64,000 bases of DNA from Zeugodacus cucurbitae (Eukaryota > Arthropoda > Insecta > Diptera > Tephritidae): positions 68,876,001 to 68,940,000 of the forward strand of contig NC_071671.1 in NCBI RefSeq assembly GCF_028554725.1, given 5' to 3'. Both the position numbers and the translations under genes were made by a program. Shown here piece after piece: positions 25,945 through 38,100 of the stretch. The notes beneath the pieces are model-generated. The model was not told the DNA's origin and searched no databases. It saw nothing but the letters and a program-made list of their open reading frames with translations. The first letter of the stretch is position 1; the number at the start of each line of letters is the position of its first letter.

Positions 25945-25975
25945 GGAAATTCCGTTACTTTTGGAACAAGTCTCA
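25945..25975 (-). repeat. Mariner right terminal inverted repeat
   Basis: ggaaattccgttacttttgg... is the inverted partner of 25,516-25,545 and is followed by the dinucleotide TA expected at a mariner target site. Confidence 0.78.
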
Positions 25976-27534
25976 TACATAAATTCTATGCTAATCACAG
26001 TGAAAATAACACTTTTTTCTACGTTTATTGTGAATATTTTGTGTCCTTCATTAAACAATTACTTGACGAGAACAATGACTTAGGTGCCTCAAGAATCGTA
26101 AACACCTCGTTGTCGACATATCAACACTTCGCTATATCACAAAAACGAACACGAGCATGCTTACATAAGTATGTGTTGTATGTAAGTCCACCTTAAAAAA
26201 TTTACTCTTGCGTCGTTATGAACGGACCTCACTCGGTACACCTCATATGACAGGTCATATTCCAACAGTGATGACTCACTGACTCTCACACGCCCGAATG
26301 TGCCATTACAATTCATACTCAACGTGCATTTTGAGTTGAGTTCACAACTAGTATTGACTACCCTTTTGTTATTTTTCGAGTTTGTTTTGTTTTTCATTTG
26401 CTTTCCATTTAGATCTTTTTCTTCCCCATTTTTGTTTACGTTCTCGGTTTATGTGAAGTTGTTACCACTTTTATATTCTTCCATTTCTTTGGCTGAGATT
26501 CTATTAAGCCACATGAACAAATGTGTATGGGTGCACATACAAGAGCAACCATAAATGTGAATGTATGTGCCAGTACACACACACCGGCACATGCGCACAC
26601 AAATTAAACACTTGCACTTTATGCCACCGAACCCCTCTTACATGGCGCTGACCTTCCTTGTGAAGTTTACGATCTTCATATGTGCCCTGCACGTATACGT
26701 ATGTGTGTGTAGATTCTCAAACAAGGCTGACACTCTTCTGGCCCCTGATTGTTATCTCATACATTCGTTTGCCCTCCTCGTCCGTCCTTTGAGTGCAGCG
26801 TGGACTTGCTCTCCACTGGTCGGGCCATTGCAATTACTTATGTGACAAGCGTGGCAAACAAACGCATCTGTTTGTCTTTACAATATATATATAAAAGTAA
26901 GTATAAATGGGAAAGCGTGCCTCAAACTGCATGTAAGTGTGTCTAAGCATGCACTTGTTTCGTTGTAATGGAATATAAGCACATTGTAAATTGGTTTGTA
27001 ATTTTCGGGATTAACAAAGACATGCAACTTGCCGCACAGAGACCCCGTATAAGCGCTGAACATATGTGTGTTTGCTTGTAGATATGTGTGCAACATATTT
27101 AATGCCACAAGGTTTTTTATTATTATTATTGTTGTTGTAATTGCAAGTGTTATCTGGTATTTTATTGCATTCTCAATTGCCTCTTGTTCGTGGAGTGTTT
27201 CATTTCAAGTTAAATGCGAGTATTCTCGAGCGAAAGTTAAGGCTCTACAACAATAACATTATGATACTTGTGGACATAGATTCGGCAAGCCAGCAAGATG
27301 TTGTCGATAACGTCTTAAAACAAGAATCTAATTTACTTTCGAGAAACCGCAATATTTCAATTCGTAAACAGTAGAGAGGGTACAAAATGTTATGTTTAAA
27401 CTTGATAAGGCTAAATAATGTTGATTTATAACGAAATCTGGTAAGTACATGTTTTATATCTAAGGGTTAGATGTGATCAATCTCAAGTTCAAGTCTCGGG
27501 CCCACGTTATAAGCTAACTTACAAATATATTTCC

Positions 27535-27950
27535 GATGTATTGGTACAAGACTAAAACTAAATTATAAACCTCAAGTAAATGACCTTCCGACACATCGTC
27601 TAAATATCAAATGTTGCAAATGTTGAGGAAAGATTTAAAGTATGTAGAACTCTCTATTTATAAATATAAATTTGGGATATACAAATACCAGCAGTTGGTA
27701 CCAAATGTCAGTCGATTAGCTCGTTGAAGTCTAAAACTATACTATAGAGTTGTAATAAATGACCTTTCGACCTATCGTATGAATATCAAACCTTGAGGAG
27801 GCGACAGAATATATATAGATCTCTCCATTTATATCATAGCTTCAAGATGTATACAAAACATTAATACGGGAATTCTGAGGAATATTTTGTTGAATCCCAG
27901 AACTGTACTAAACGACCTACCGTCTCGAGGGAAACCCTTAAGGTGGTTAT
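27535..27950 (+). repeat. Degenerate three-unit tandem repeat, ~150-180 bp
   Basis: A conserved core, ..TA(A/C)(A/T)A..(T/C)GACCT.(T/C)CG.C..ATCGT..(A)AATATCAAA, occurs at 27,581 and 27,760 and in shortened form at 27,913. The TAGAACTCTCTATTTATA at about 27,645 recurs as TAGATCTCTCCATTTATA at about 27,818. Spacing is 179 then 153 bp. This looks like an old local satellite. Confidence 0.55.
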
Positions 27951-30009
27951 GGCGATATTCAAAAAGAAGAAAAAGTAGAATTCGACCAATATAGAACCTT
28001 CAGCGATGTGAATTCGGAGTATTTTATTCTGGATTTCATCAAAATATTGCGAGCAAAGTTTGCAAAGCACTAATCCAATAAAGGCTGAACAATGTCTAGG
28101 TCCAAAAAGCCGAAAGTACTCGGACAAGAACTTTTCATTTTGTCTTTTCCTTTAAAATTTGAAAGTGTGTGCGGTAGACAGAGTAATCCTGATAGTACAT
28201 TACTCAATTCACTTGAGATTACTTTTTGAATGAACGAATATTCGAATTAATTACTAAAATATGTGGCAGCTCTAACTTATATCTGCTCATAAAATCTTTA
28301 AATTTCATTAAATTATTTACATTTTCCTATTTTCGCAACACTCCTCATACCTCTGTACTTTATAGTACATATTTTTGTTTAATCGCCCAAATGTATGCAA
28401 CACCAGTCAACCCTTCAATTTATAAACTCGGGGAGCATAACATACCACAATCGGGTACATACAAATACACAGGCAGCAGTCCGATGCAAGAGTTTTCAAT
28501 ACGAGGGGAGTTGATTGGCAGTACCCATTATAAACATGTCGCCTGCCACAATTTTGTGTAGCTAATAAAAAGTCCACACAATTTGCCGGAAATAACTCAC
28601 ACCAAACACATGCATAAATACTAGCGAATGTGTATGCAATAATAAATAATATACAAAGTTGAGTTTATGAAGAGAGAGAAGGAGCTTACATGTATGTATT
28701 GGAATACAAGTAAGGAGGGTCGTTAAGACAAACAGCGGCTAAGGCAACGGAAATTGCATGCATTCGAGCAAGTCTCCGCGAAGTAGAATGGGCTGTACCG
28801 TTCGTTTGGTAAAACATTTTCGAAAACATTCGAGGCAATTTATATTTGTACCGCGTCAGACGGTGTCTAAAGTCCCTTTACACCCTTAATTTGGCGTTTG
28901 TTGTTTTAATTAAGTATTTTATTAATGGCTTAGGGCGAGTTAAAACGATCAAAACAAATGGCGAAGTGGGAGTCATTAACGGAACTACTCTTACTTGTGG
29001 TCCACCTTAAGACATCATTTGAGAACATAGGACACATCCATTAGTATGGAATTTCAACGCTAAACTTTATAATTAAGTTTTATAATCTTTTATTATCCTT
29101 TTTGGTATCACAAATCACAATTATTTGGCCGCTGATTGGAACGGGAAAAAGTTAAGCTCAATTTCTTCATTAGGAATATACATTTGATTAAATACTTGAG
29201 TTTTTGGTTTTGTTTGTTTTTGCGCTTATAGAAGATTTGCTTTAAGCGGATGGACTCTGTATCAATCTTCCAGCTGCTGAGGATTTTATTCTAGCTCAGT
29301 CGCTTGTGACTACTATCTACATATATTCTTGAACTTCCCGGCCACGTCCCGTATTGCAGAGTAACTGCTCACAGCAGGAAGTGCAAGCGTCGAGCTTCGT
29401 TCGATCGTACTTTTATTTTAAAATTTTCTGCGAAAGATTTCGGGAATAGCTGCCCTTTCAGTTTTTTTATTATTTACACATGCCTTGACAGGCGCAACCA
29501 CATTGAGAGTGGGGGTGATTGTGTAAAGGTATCGAATGCTGTGTGAATCGGAAATGTGTGGAGGAAATGCGAAGTAATTATCGAACAGAAGACTTATTTA
29601 TTTTTTAATCCGCGATAAAACTAATATGAAGCCAAAACATAATACATTTTATAGAAACCGTGATTCACCATCAACTTCTGAATTAATATGGATTCAGGTA
29701 TTCCAAAGGTTTCAAGTACAAAGTAAACCACATCAAATCTTCAGCGGTTCGGTAGTACGTTCGCTATTGTAATAAGTCTACATCATTATAAAAGTAAAGT
29801 TTAATGAAAGTAGGTCTAAAGATCAAAATATTTTTTGGCGGTGAACTTGGATGCAGTTATATGCCTTATAATATACTTAATTAGTTTATCATTATTATAT
29901 TTGGCGTCCTCCAAATATTAGCTCCATGTTTTGATCTGAAGCTCTTATGTGAACTATATTTACCAGCTCTTCTTTGTATATAAAACCACAATTTTAAATA
30001 GTATTTCGT

Positions 30010-30015
30010 TTTATT
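30010..30015 (-). terminator. Polyadenylation signal AATAAA
   Basis: A canonical AATAAA on the minus strand about 70 bp after the stop codon at 30,084. It supports reading the 30,084-30,395 block as a 3' terminal exon. Confidence 0.5.
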
Positions 30016-30083
30016 TAGTATATTGGAAAATATGTCATATACATATATTTAAAGAAGATCACTTGTTCTCAGTTAATTCCATT

Positions 30084-30395
30084 CTACGAACAACCATCTA
30101 ATACAATCTCAAATACAGCACTTTCCAACTTTGTATATAGTTCGCCCACATTAAACATCAAATCGACAATATGTGTAGGAAAATCCGGATCGCGGTTAAT
30201 ATCCACCGGCAGCGGCGCCTCGGTGAAAAATGAAATTGGTAACTGAAGTCTTCACTAGATTCGGGAGAGACTTGAGACCGCGCTTCAAGGACGTTGAAAT
30301 GTAGTGTGAGAATTGCACTGTGCGAACTTGTACCTCAGCAGCGTGCAGAGACATCGGAAAATGTTGTTCACCAGTATGGCTGTGGCGAAGGAGTT
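30084..30395 (-). pseudogene. Terminal coding exon of the same unidentified gene
   Basis: The acceptor ...ctttcacag ends a 71-bp intron (30,396-30,466). The exon opens NSFATAILVNNIF, shifts frame at a T4 run (plus 30,358-30,361) into PMSLHAAEVQVRTVQFSH and KRGLKSLPNLVKTSVTNFIF, and shifts again at a T5 run (plus 30,226-30,230) into TEAPLPVDINRDPDFPTH and LMFNVGELYTKLES. It ends LDGCS-stop at 30,084-30,086. The two shifts cancel, as expected if one T were missing and one extra. The intact intron argues against a processed copy. Function unknown. Confidence 0.55.
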
Positions 30396-30466
30396 CTGTG
30401 AAAGAATTAAAGAGTAGTTCAAGGAATATAGAGAGCTGCGATTACGGCTGAAAATTGTGCGCGCAC

Positions 30467-31071
30467 CTTCAATATCCGCACATTCGTTTTAATGTACTTC
30501 TTGCTCTCGCGCGTTGCCAGCGGTATCGGATTTGTGGTATCGTCTGTGGGCGTTGCAAACGCGTTTGCGTTCGCGATCTCGGGAAATTTATAAAATGTAT
30601 TCGTTACGTAGGTGGGGCTTTCGCATGGCTAGGAACCGCCATTACAGCCGCCATTGCAGCGGACTCGGATTCATTTGGGCAGTCGACGCTATCCATACGT
30701 TCGTCAATGTTGCCATCCAACTTTCTTGTGCGTGTCGCTAACGTTTTTGGCGTGACGCATTGTGCAGCGGCACTACAATTTGATCGCCTTTGTCTCGACA
30801 AGTTATGCCGCGCAGATTCAATACGCTCTTGGAGATGCATGGAGCGTCGCTGCAATGTTTTGTGGTCAATTCGAATTCATTCGTGTCCAGATGTGTAAGC
30901 AAAGTGGCGGTGGGCCTGCGTCCCATACCTAGAACCACGCCCAGTGAGGATATGCCTGGAAATAGTCTCCTTGGGATCACTACCCCTGCCGGCGGAGGAG
31001 CTGGCGCCACGGAAATGAACGCTGCCATCGCCACCGCCGCGACTGCTCTTCGGTGTGGACATTCGGTCGAC
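30467..31071 (-). pseudogene. Penultimate exon(s) of an unidentified minus-strand gene, frame interrupted
   Basis: A long pyrimidine tract ending cgccttgcag places an acceptor just above 31,071. The donor gtgcgc lies at 30,466. The block is GC-richer than its surroundings and codes in successive frames: VDRMSTPKSSRGGG..., then a frame with LTHLDTNEFELTTKHCSDAP and VVPLHNASRQK, then TLATRTRKLDGNIDERMD, then (after a C4 run, 30,614-30,617) TNTFYKFPEIANANAF and KKYIKTNVRILK. One in-frame TGA (30,877-30,879) would need either a frame change or a 79-bp intron (30,850-30,928, gtatgg...ttgcag), and that intron also needs a frame change afterwards. I do not recognise the protein; no kinase, zinc-finger or membrane segment is evident. 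It could be a decaying gene or a real gene with homopolymer base-call errors. Confidence 0.55.
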
Positions 31072-34000
31072 CTGCAAGGCGAAAAGAAAGAGAAAGTATA
31101 GTAAAAAAGAAAGTAAAGTTGTGGGTGTTTGTGTGTGCCAAGCTACTAAAGTGTCAGATGACTCAGTTATTATACATTGTGACGTGCGGATTTCATGCTG
31201 ATATGCCGATATTTAGTAGATAATCAATTTTTTGCAGTTGTTGTCGCAAGTGTGTGGATTATATAAACTCATACATGCAGCGTGCGCTGCAAATGTTTAT
31301 CTGCTTCGAAAAGTTGTGAGGTGTGGCTTTGTGTGTTTAATAGTCGAGTTAATGAACTTGGACTTCAGTCTGCAAGAAGCGTTCAGTGTTTTCGTTTGCA
31401 TTTGTCTAAGCCACCGACTAAACAAATGCCCAACCGCATTATCGACAGTGTGGCGTTGAGGATTGTGTGGCATGACCACACATCAAACTCAGTGTGGTTA
31501 CGCCTATCTAAACAGTCAATAGCAATGAACAATCAGTGAAACACTCTTACATACATACACTCTAACATATGTGGATATTTACATTATGTGAAAATTCAAT
31601 TAAACAGACAGGAATGTGGAGTAAAGCTGAGGGATTTACGAGAATTATTGGTGAAGTTACGATACATTAAGGATAAGAGAGCCACAGAGAGCTGTGGCCT
31701 ACAATCTCTGCCAAAACTATATATAAAACTGTATTCTAACGTTGATCATAGCTGGACGATCATTTCCAACCTCAAAAATTTATTTCGAGATGAGGATAAG
31801 CTTTTGGACAAGATAAACTAAATATTTATGCATTCTGCCAGATCTTTGATTATCTTAATTTTCTATGAGATCATCGTTGAAAAAGTGTCCGAATTATTTG
31901 GATGATTTCCAATAGAATACTTGAGTAGGGTTTGTTGCAGTTCAACACTTTGATCTTCTGGCATTTCCAGTGTAAACCAATTATAGCTTCGAAATATGAG
32001 TATCGCCAGTAAACACATATTTCTAAAGCTTGTATGCTACCAAATTTTAGAATCCAAAAAATAATAATCTGAAATCTACTGTAAGCGGGCAGTTTTGGTT
32101 AAATCATATTAAGCTCCCCAAAAGTAAATCTGACCCCAACTATCTTACTCCTCCTTTCGTTTTTTCTCAGTTCCTTAAGTCATTCGCCCCCGCATTTGTT
32201 TAGTTATGCTAAGTGATTAAAGGCTTGATTATGCTAAGTCGATGGCAACGGAATGAGCTTGCAAAAACCACTGACCGAATTTATTTTAATTTCCACCACA
32301 ATCACTAATTTCCTTCGGCTTTATTCATACTTTGGCCTCCATTGTGTTTTTTCAATTAATGCGCCTGAGCTTAAGTGTTTTATACACACACAAATGTTTT
32401 CATGTTAAGTTTTGTCCTTCTGACTTAGTGAATGTTATTGTTTATCTAATTGTTGTTGTTGTGTTGCTGTTGTAGTAAGGCATTAACCGAGCTTTGAATA
32501 GGTAAATAGAGTTGTCATTGTTGAGCGCGGCGCAAAACCCATAGAAAAGGCCAATAAGCACACAAAAAACCAGAGAGACAATAAGGCCAGCAGTTAACGG
32601 TCAATAGCCGAAACCAAAGTGAACCTTATCTCACTTCGGTGGCGGACAGCGAGATTGCCCAGGGTTGCATGTGCGAGTACATACGTGTGTGGTTGTTTTA
32701 GCAGCTGGTCGAGCGACTGACGACTATTGCCAACGGGCAGCGCCCACCTCAATTCGCCAGCCAGTGGTTGGTCTTGTGCTAGCCGTAAATCTCCATCAAG
32801 CGAAAATTACGTAACTTCCCAACCGCCAACTGACGGTGCCACCGGCAGCAATTGCCAGATTGTCACGCAACTGTTGTAAGCTATGCTGGGCCGCTGGCAT
32901 TGTGCGGCTTTTTGTGGAGCGCGTGGCATGTTCGGAGCACGCATGTGGGATAGACCATTGCCGCTTTGCAAATGTGGCAAATGGCAATTTACGAAAAACA
33001 ATGCGAATACAACAGCAACAAATAGATAGAAGGGCAATAAAGAATAAATAATAAAAAACAATGAAGCAGACGGATAACAGAGTGGAGGAGGGCGCGCGAG
33101 ATGCAGCGGTTGCGGCTTAATTGTGTGGTGTACTACAAGTACAATATTGGAACCTACATACAGCACAGCAGATGCATGCAACAATTAAAGAAATAAAACC
33201 AAATCGTGAAAATTAAAGGTACCACCAGCAGCTTAGAACAACAACAAGAACAGCAAAAATAAAATGGCAAATTAATATAAGATAATGACAACATAGCAAC
33301 GGCAAACCGCAGACGCTACCGTCATCTCAGTCCCAGGCAATTCAGGGCAATCACAACAAAAAAGCGCAAAAAAAACGGAGAACACATTGACAACAATTTC
33401 ATTTATTAAAGCGTACGAACGACCGCAATATGAGGAAAATTTATTTGCGTTCGGCCACAAATTGTCGTCAATGTGGCTGTGGATGTGGTGTGGCAACTTA
33501 AATGGTGACAACGATGGCACTGCTCAAAATAGCCGGCCAAAAAAACAATTGCTTGTTGTCTGCGGCCGCCAGTCGACTACAATAATGAGTGCGACGACGA
33601 GAAAAAAACGTAAGTACATAACATACAAGTAGACCAAAAAAGTTGCTGCAACAATAATAATACTGCGCCACAATATTAAAAGCAAAACCTACAACAGTAA
33701 AGTTATAAAAGCGATGGGCTGTACCAAAGCAACACTATGAGATGTTATGCCATGTCTATGCTATGTTGGACATGGTGAGCAAACCGTAGGTTCAGCAGGA
33801 GATTGTTGCGGTGAAAAGCGCTTTGAATTTGTCACTAACGGCTGAAGAACAATAAAGATGACAGCAACAATACATAACACCGAACACAATTCGTTTTAGT
33901 TCTAAGTTTACTATGAGCGAAGTTGGCTGCGGTTGGTTGTTCGATTGTATTTAGTATATTCCAAATGCCTTTTCTATTTGGCTAGACGTCTTAAGCTTTC

Positions 34001-34074
34001 AACTTAAAATTACATGCAGATTTACACATATTGAGATAGATTTCTAATAATTTAGAAGATAACACAGATTTTTA

Positions 34075-34205
34075 CAAATTTTATCTTTTTGGAAAGTTGT
34101 CCCAATTTTCTGAGAATAGATTCCATATAACACTTTCTATTCGTTTTGGTCTTCTTGCTAAAAGTTTTCTAATAATAGATTCCATATAAAATGTTCTAAT
34201 GTTAG
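34075..34205 (+). repeat. Degenerate two-unit tandem repeat, ~59 bp
   Basis: AATAGATTCCATATAA is exact at 34,115-34,130 and 34,174-34,189. The flanking TTTTGG...TTTTCT and ...TTCTA stretches also align. Confidence 0.6.
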
Positions 34206-34801
34206 AAATTTAGAGTTTAAATTCTTGAAAACAGGTTAAGTTTGGCTCTATTCTCTAGCTAGATCTACTCACTATTATACAGAGAAAGTTAAATTTCTAA
34301 TATTGCTGGGCAGATCCTCATTCAGCCTGTATTAAGACGAATGAACTTATTTCATATGAAGTATATATGTAAATAATGGACCTAAATATCTTTTCAGAAA
34401 GCTTTGACGAGATTCTTTCTATATTGTGGTGTACATCTCGCTGTTATCCGATTTCCAAGTTTTAAAGCGATTATGAAAGGCCGTTAGAATTTAAGGGAAG
34501 TATTTTCGGTTTTTGTGGGAAACCGGTATCATGTCGAAGAGCCATATTTAGGGGTTGTGAGCACCTTTAAACACCACACAACCTCAAGGCTGAGATAGTT
34601 TCTGGTTCTGCCTATCTTAAGTGAGACCAAAACTGTATTAAATATGTTTGTTCTTCCTATCCACGTAAATTTGGTCTAAGGGACAAATGACATATTCACC
34701 GCCAACAAAATCACACTTTCGCTTTTCTACAGACATACATTGCCTACATTATATATGTATGTAACTGTGTGGCGTGTATACAGAAGGAAAATTTCAATTA
34801 A

Positions 34802-35104
34802 AGCGAAACAATACATACTCTATCATCCCGAAGCCACAACGACAAACACCAAAAACGATCCAAACAAAAAAAAACTAATTTCGAGGTTGAGGATGAGCTC
34901 AGACGTACCGTAGGAGTGTCATTGGAGCGCTTGGTGATAAATCTTTGTCGGCAAATAAATACCAATACGATGCTTTGTACTGAAGCTGAGGTGGAACAGC
35001 GAGATAGGCTGGCCGCAACACCCACACACCGAGCGTTGGGCGTCAACCGACAACGCAGTGAAAGTGTAATTAAAACTTTGACTAACGACAACCAAACGAG
35101 CTGA
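34802..35104 (+). CDS. Unidentified open frame of 100 codons without a clear start
   Basis: The frame is open from just after a TAA (34,799-34,801) to TGA (35,102-35,104). It has charged, protein-like composition: KRSKQKKTNFEVEDELRRTV, then LERLVINLCRQINTN and EAEVEQRDRLAATP. The first ATG is well inside (MLCTEAE). A cttttctacag acceptor at about 34,720-34,732 lies upstream, but the frame is closed between. It may be a chance frame or a relic exon. Confidence 0.2.
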   Translation, partial: SETIHTLSSRSHNDKHQKRSKQKKTNFEVEDELRRTVGVSLERLVINLCRQINTNTMLCTEAEVEQRDRLAATPTHRALGVNRQRSESVIKTLTNDNQTS

Positions 35105-38100
35105 AGCGAACCAACATACAAACTAAGAAGTGGCAATAAGAGAGCCAACTATCGTAGATGTCTGGGAGTACGGCGAGGTGTCGAGTGGCGGAGGTGAGGT
35201 GAGCAGCTGTGCAGTTGCGGTTGAAATTGGTTTGTTATTGTTGTTTCAGCGCTTTTGTTTTTGGTGGCAACATATTTACTTGCCACGCCAATGTAGCTGC
35301 CGCTGTTGCCACAGTTGTGCCATGGGGCTGCGGCGCGCTGCTGTTGCGGCATGTCGATGTCATAATTTAAATCTGTAATAGAGTCAAAAAGCGATTGCTG
35401 CGAGCAATAGAAAAATCAGCATAGCTGAACTTAAAATTAATGAGCAATCCTAACCGACGGCACACCGCCGCGCACAAGTTACCAGTTGAACGGCTGGTGT
35501 TTGTTAGTGTTGCAGTTGGTGGTATGGTGCGTCAACAAAAGTCAAGTCTATGCAGATTACGACTTGTGCAAGTTGGTAATTAATGTAAGCATGGCGCTGG
35601 GGAACAGTAATTGCGCTTGTTGGGTTTGTTGTTGTTATAGCTGGCAATCTCATCTGCTAACTGCTCTCTGCATTTTGGGCAAATTAGAAATTTTGACAAT
35701 TGCCGCCGCTGAGCGAGGGAACACCCTGCGGCGTTCAGGGCAATGGGGATTTCGGTACTTGCCATTAATGAATAATATTTATAGGGCTGCATGCAACTGT
35801 GCTTATCCGATCGGTGATATCAGCGCTGCACATGTAACATCACCACTCACCGCTGCAATGCAGGACTCAGCCGTGGTGACTCTGGGCATAACTCAGTTGA
35901 GTTGAGTTGACATATTCGATGGGTTTGTTGTGACATTCGAAATGACATATCCAATATCATCCCCCCGGAGTGGTCCTTCGAACCGTACCGGCTGTTGCAT
36001 ATATTTTAAACACTGAAATTCAGTGCAAAGAGGCACACATATTTATATAATACAAAATCGTATATTTGGTGTATAGCGAAAGGCATTGTAATAACGCCAC
36101 CCGGTGGTTCCACTTGTAATATTTCTTAAATGAATTAGCGTGCCAACATATTATTATACTAAGACCTCATAAAGAGATCTTGGGAGATATGAACAATTCA
36201 TGCATAAAAAACGGAATGTTCCAAGAATTCTGAAGAAGAATTCTCCGAGGAAATAGAAGAAAAGCCTGCGCTTATTTGTCAGAGAACATATATATTAGCT
36301 AATGATTGTACCGTAAGTCCCACCAGTCTCTTTGAATTGCTGATATAGTTTGTTCAATTCGCTACTCTCTAACGTTGGTGAATCGAAGACTCTGAAGAAA
36401 CATAAATCCGAAATATAGCATTTTCGAAAACTTTCGAGTAAGTTTAACAATTCGTGACTTGTTTATTGCACACATTTAAACATAAGTTGTATAAAAAATA
36501 CTCATCGATTCCTGACGCTCCTACTAGTTACTACCTAACAAATTGTAATGGTTCTATGGGTTACTGCAAGCTAAAATATAATCCATCAACTCAACCGCAG
36601 ATAAGGATACATTACATAGAAACAAACAACCAACGGAGCCTGTACCTGAGGGGGCACTCTCATATGGCTTTCTGCTTTTATGTGACATCTATTCACATTC
36701 GGTGTGTCCAATGCATTAAACCCGGAGGTCCAACTGCAATACTGCAATTGAGGCTTATTGTCTCTAAAGAGGGTGCTGCGTTGGCCAACAAAATACGTCG
36801 GAGTAGCCTACCATTGAAATGAGTGGCACACATACACTCTCATTTCAGTACGATTGCATACGCCTTTATTGTTGGTGAGTGTGACAGCTATAGCTCAATA
36901 CTTAAATGCTTCGAGGAACACACACACACAGATATCCTCAATTGGTGTATATAGAGTCTGCGTTACTTGTGGTAGGGGTTGATTTGAAGGAGTGGTTAAA
37001 TTCTTGATAGGCAGTTTAAATCAATTTATGTACGCACTCACGCCTGCCAGTTAAAGTTTAAAACGTGTTTGACGTTTCGTTTTATTAGTTCAATTGCTGT
37101 CAAAGGTCTCGATCCGTAATGGCTGGGAGTAGATGCTGGTGGGATTAAGTGGGTTTGACATGTGTTGGATGGTAAGAGTGAAGTTGTCGAGGAGCTAATT
37201 TTTTGTTAAAAAGTTAATCTCATTGAGGCTCTCGTCGGTTATCCGTCTCTAAAGTTTTGATTATAGTCATTATTGCAGCATTGGATCATAATTGATTGTA
37301 ATTAAGGGGAGAAATTATTTGTTGCAATAGTTAATATTAGTAACTGCCTTCATCTTGTCGAATCGTGAAGCCTTTTGAAGTTGGTTGCTTTAGTGGTCCA
37401 GTTAACTTGTTCTATTTGTGGAATAATTTCTTTGGACGTCTCTCCGCTTCTTTCTTTACTATGTTCTAATATGAGTTAGCCCTAAGTTATTTTTCATTTC
37501 TATTAAAAGATGTACTGAACATAACCTACAATATTTCATAACGTTCTCAGTTGGGAAGAGCTCTTTGGAAACATTTGAGAATACCAATACGTCAATTACG
37601 CCAATAACTTGAAAATAGTTATGTACAAAATCGATCTCTCGAACTTGTTTAGCCTTATCTGGTTTTTCATATTTCAGGATCCGTTTTTGTTCGAGAAATG
37701 TGGCGCAATGTAGTAAAAGCAATGAAGTACCCGTACATAGGGATGATTTTAATAACTGGCGTAATATTGAATACGAAAAAAATGTTAATCCAGTTTTATA
37801 TTATTGAAATCCTTCTTGAATACTCTTTGAATATCCTGGCTAAATCACTATTCTTTGGAACATCTTAAATTATCATAATCGCAGCTATTACAAAGGCTAT
37901 TGGCTCCTCGCCTCGAAATGTCAGTCTGTGATGATCCGATGCGTGAGTACTAATTTGCGTGACTGCAACAACAGATTGACGGATGCTGCATGTAACCAAC
38001 GTCACACTGCCACCAAGGGAATATATGTAATACCACACTGCAATGTGGTACAAGCGACTCAGCGACGTAATTATACGAACAGGGGAGTATTTTGAAAGAA

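Larger units (their letters stand above)
25516..25975 (-). mobile_element. Internally deleted mariner element with terminal inverted repeats
   Basis: About 460 bp. The left end (25,516-25,545, gaggtgtgttcaaaaaataa...) and the reverse complement of the right end (25,945-25,975, gagacttgttccaaaagtaa...) match along about 27 bp. A TA follows the right end; on the left it is TT, so the target TA is probably mutated. Inside, on the minus strand, lies the transposase C-terminus: SIPEIAERA, then out of frame EKCFDH-stop-KKR-stop-HNCVMSNGDYFEGDIIR-stop. Both internal stops are TGA where the family has Trp (FDHWKKRW). The catalytic core is deleted, so the copy is non-autonomous. Confidence 0.85.
20548..29989. 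other. Very AT-rich stretch with repeats and dead elements only
   Basis: Apart from the RTE-like relic, the 151-bp-period duplication, the mariner and the degenerate tandem repeat, nothing coding was recognised. 20,600-22,300 and 27,950-29,900 are featureless AT-rich DNA. Confidence 0.6.

Noticed and set aside
30455..30898. Plus-strand ORF of 147 codons
   Set aside because: It lies antisense to the better supported minus-strand exons with splice signals; its Cys/Arg-rich composition looks like a shadow frame.
35486..35905. Plus-strand 139-codon frame with a secretory-like start
   Set aside because: It begins with TTG rather than ATG, with Cys/Trp-rich shadow composition and no homology recognised.
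36454..36822. Plus-strand 122-codon frame
   Set aside because: No domain, no splice context and a start that is not convincing; plausible by chance.
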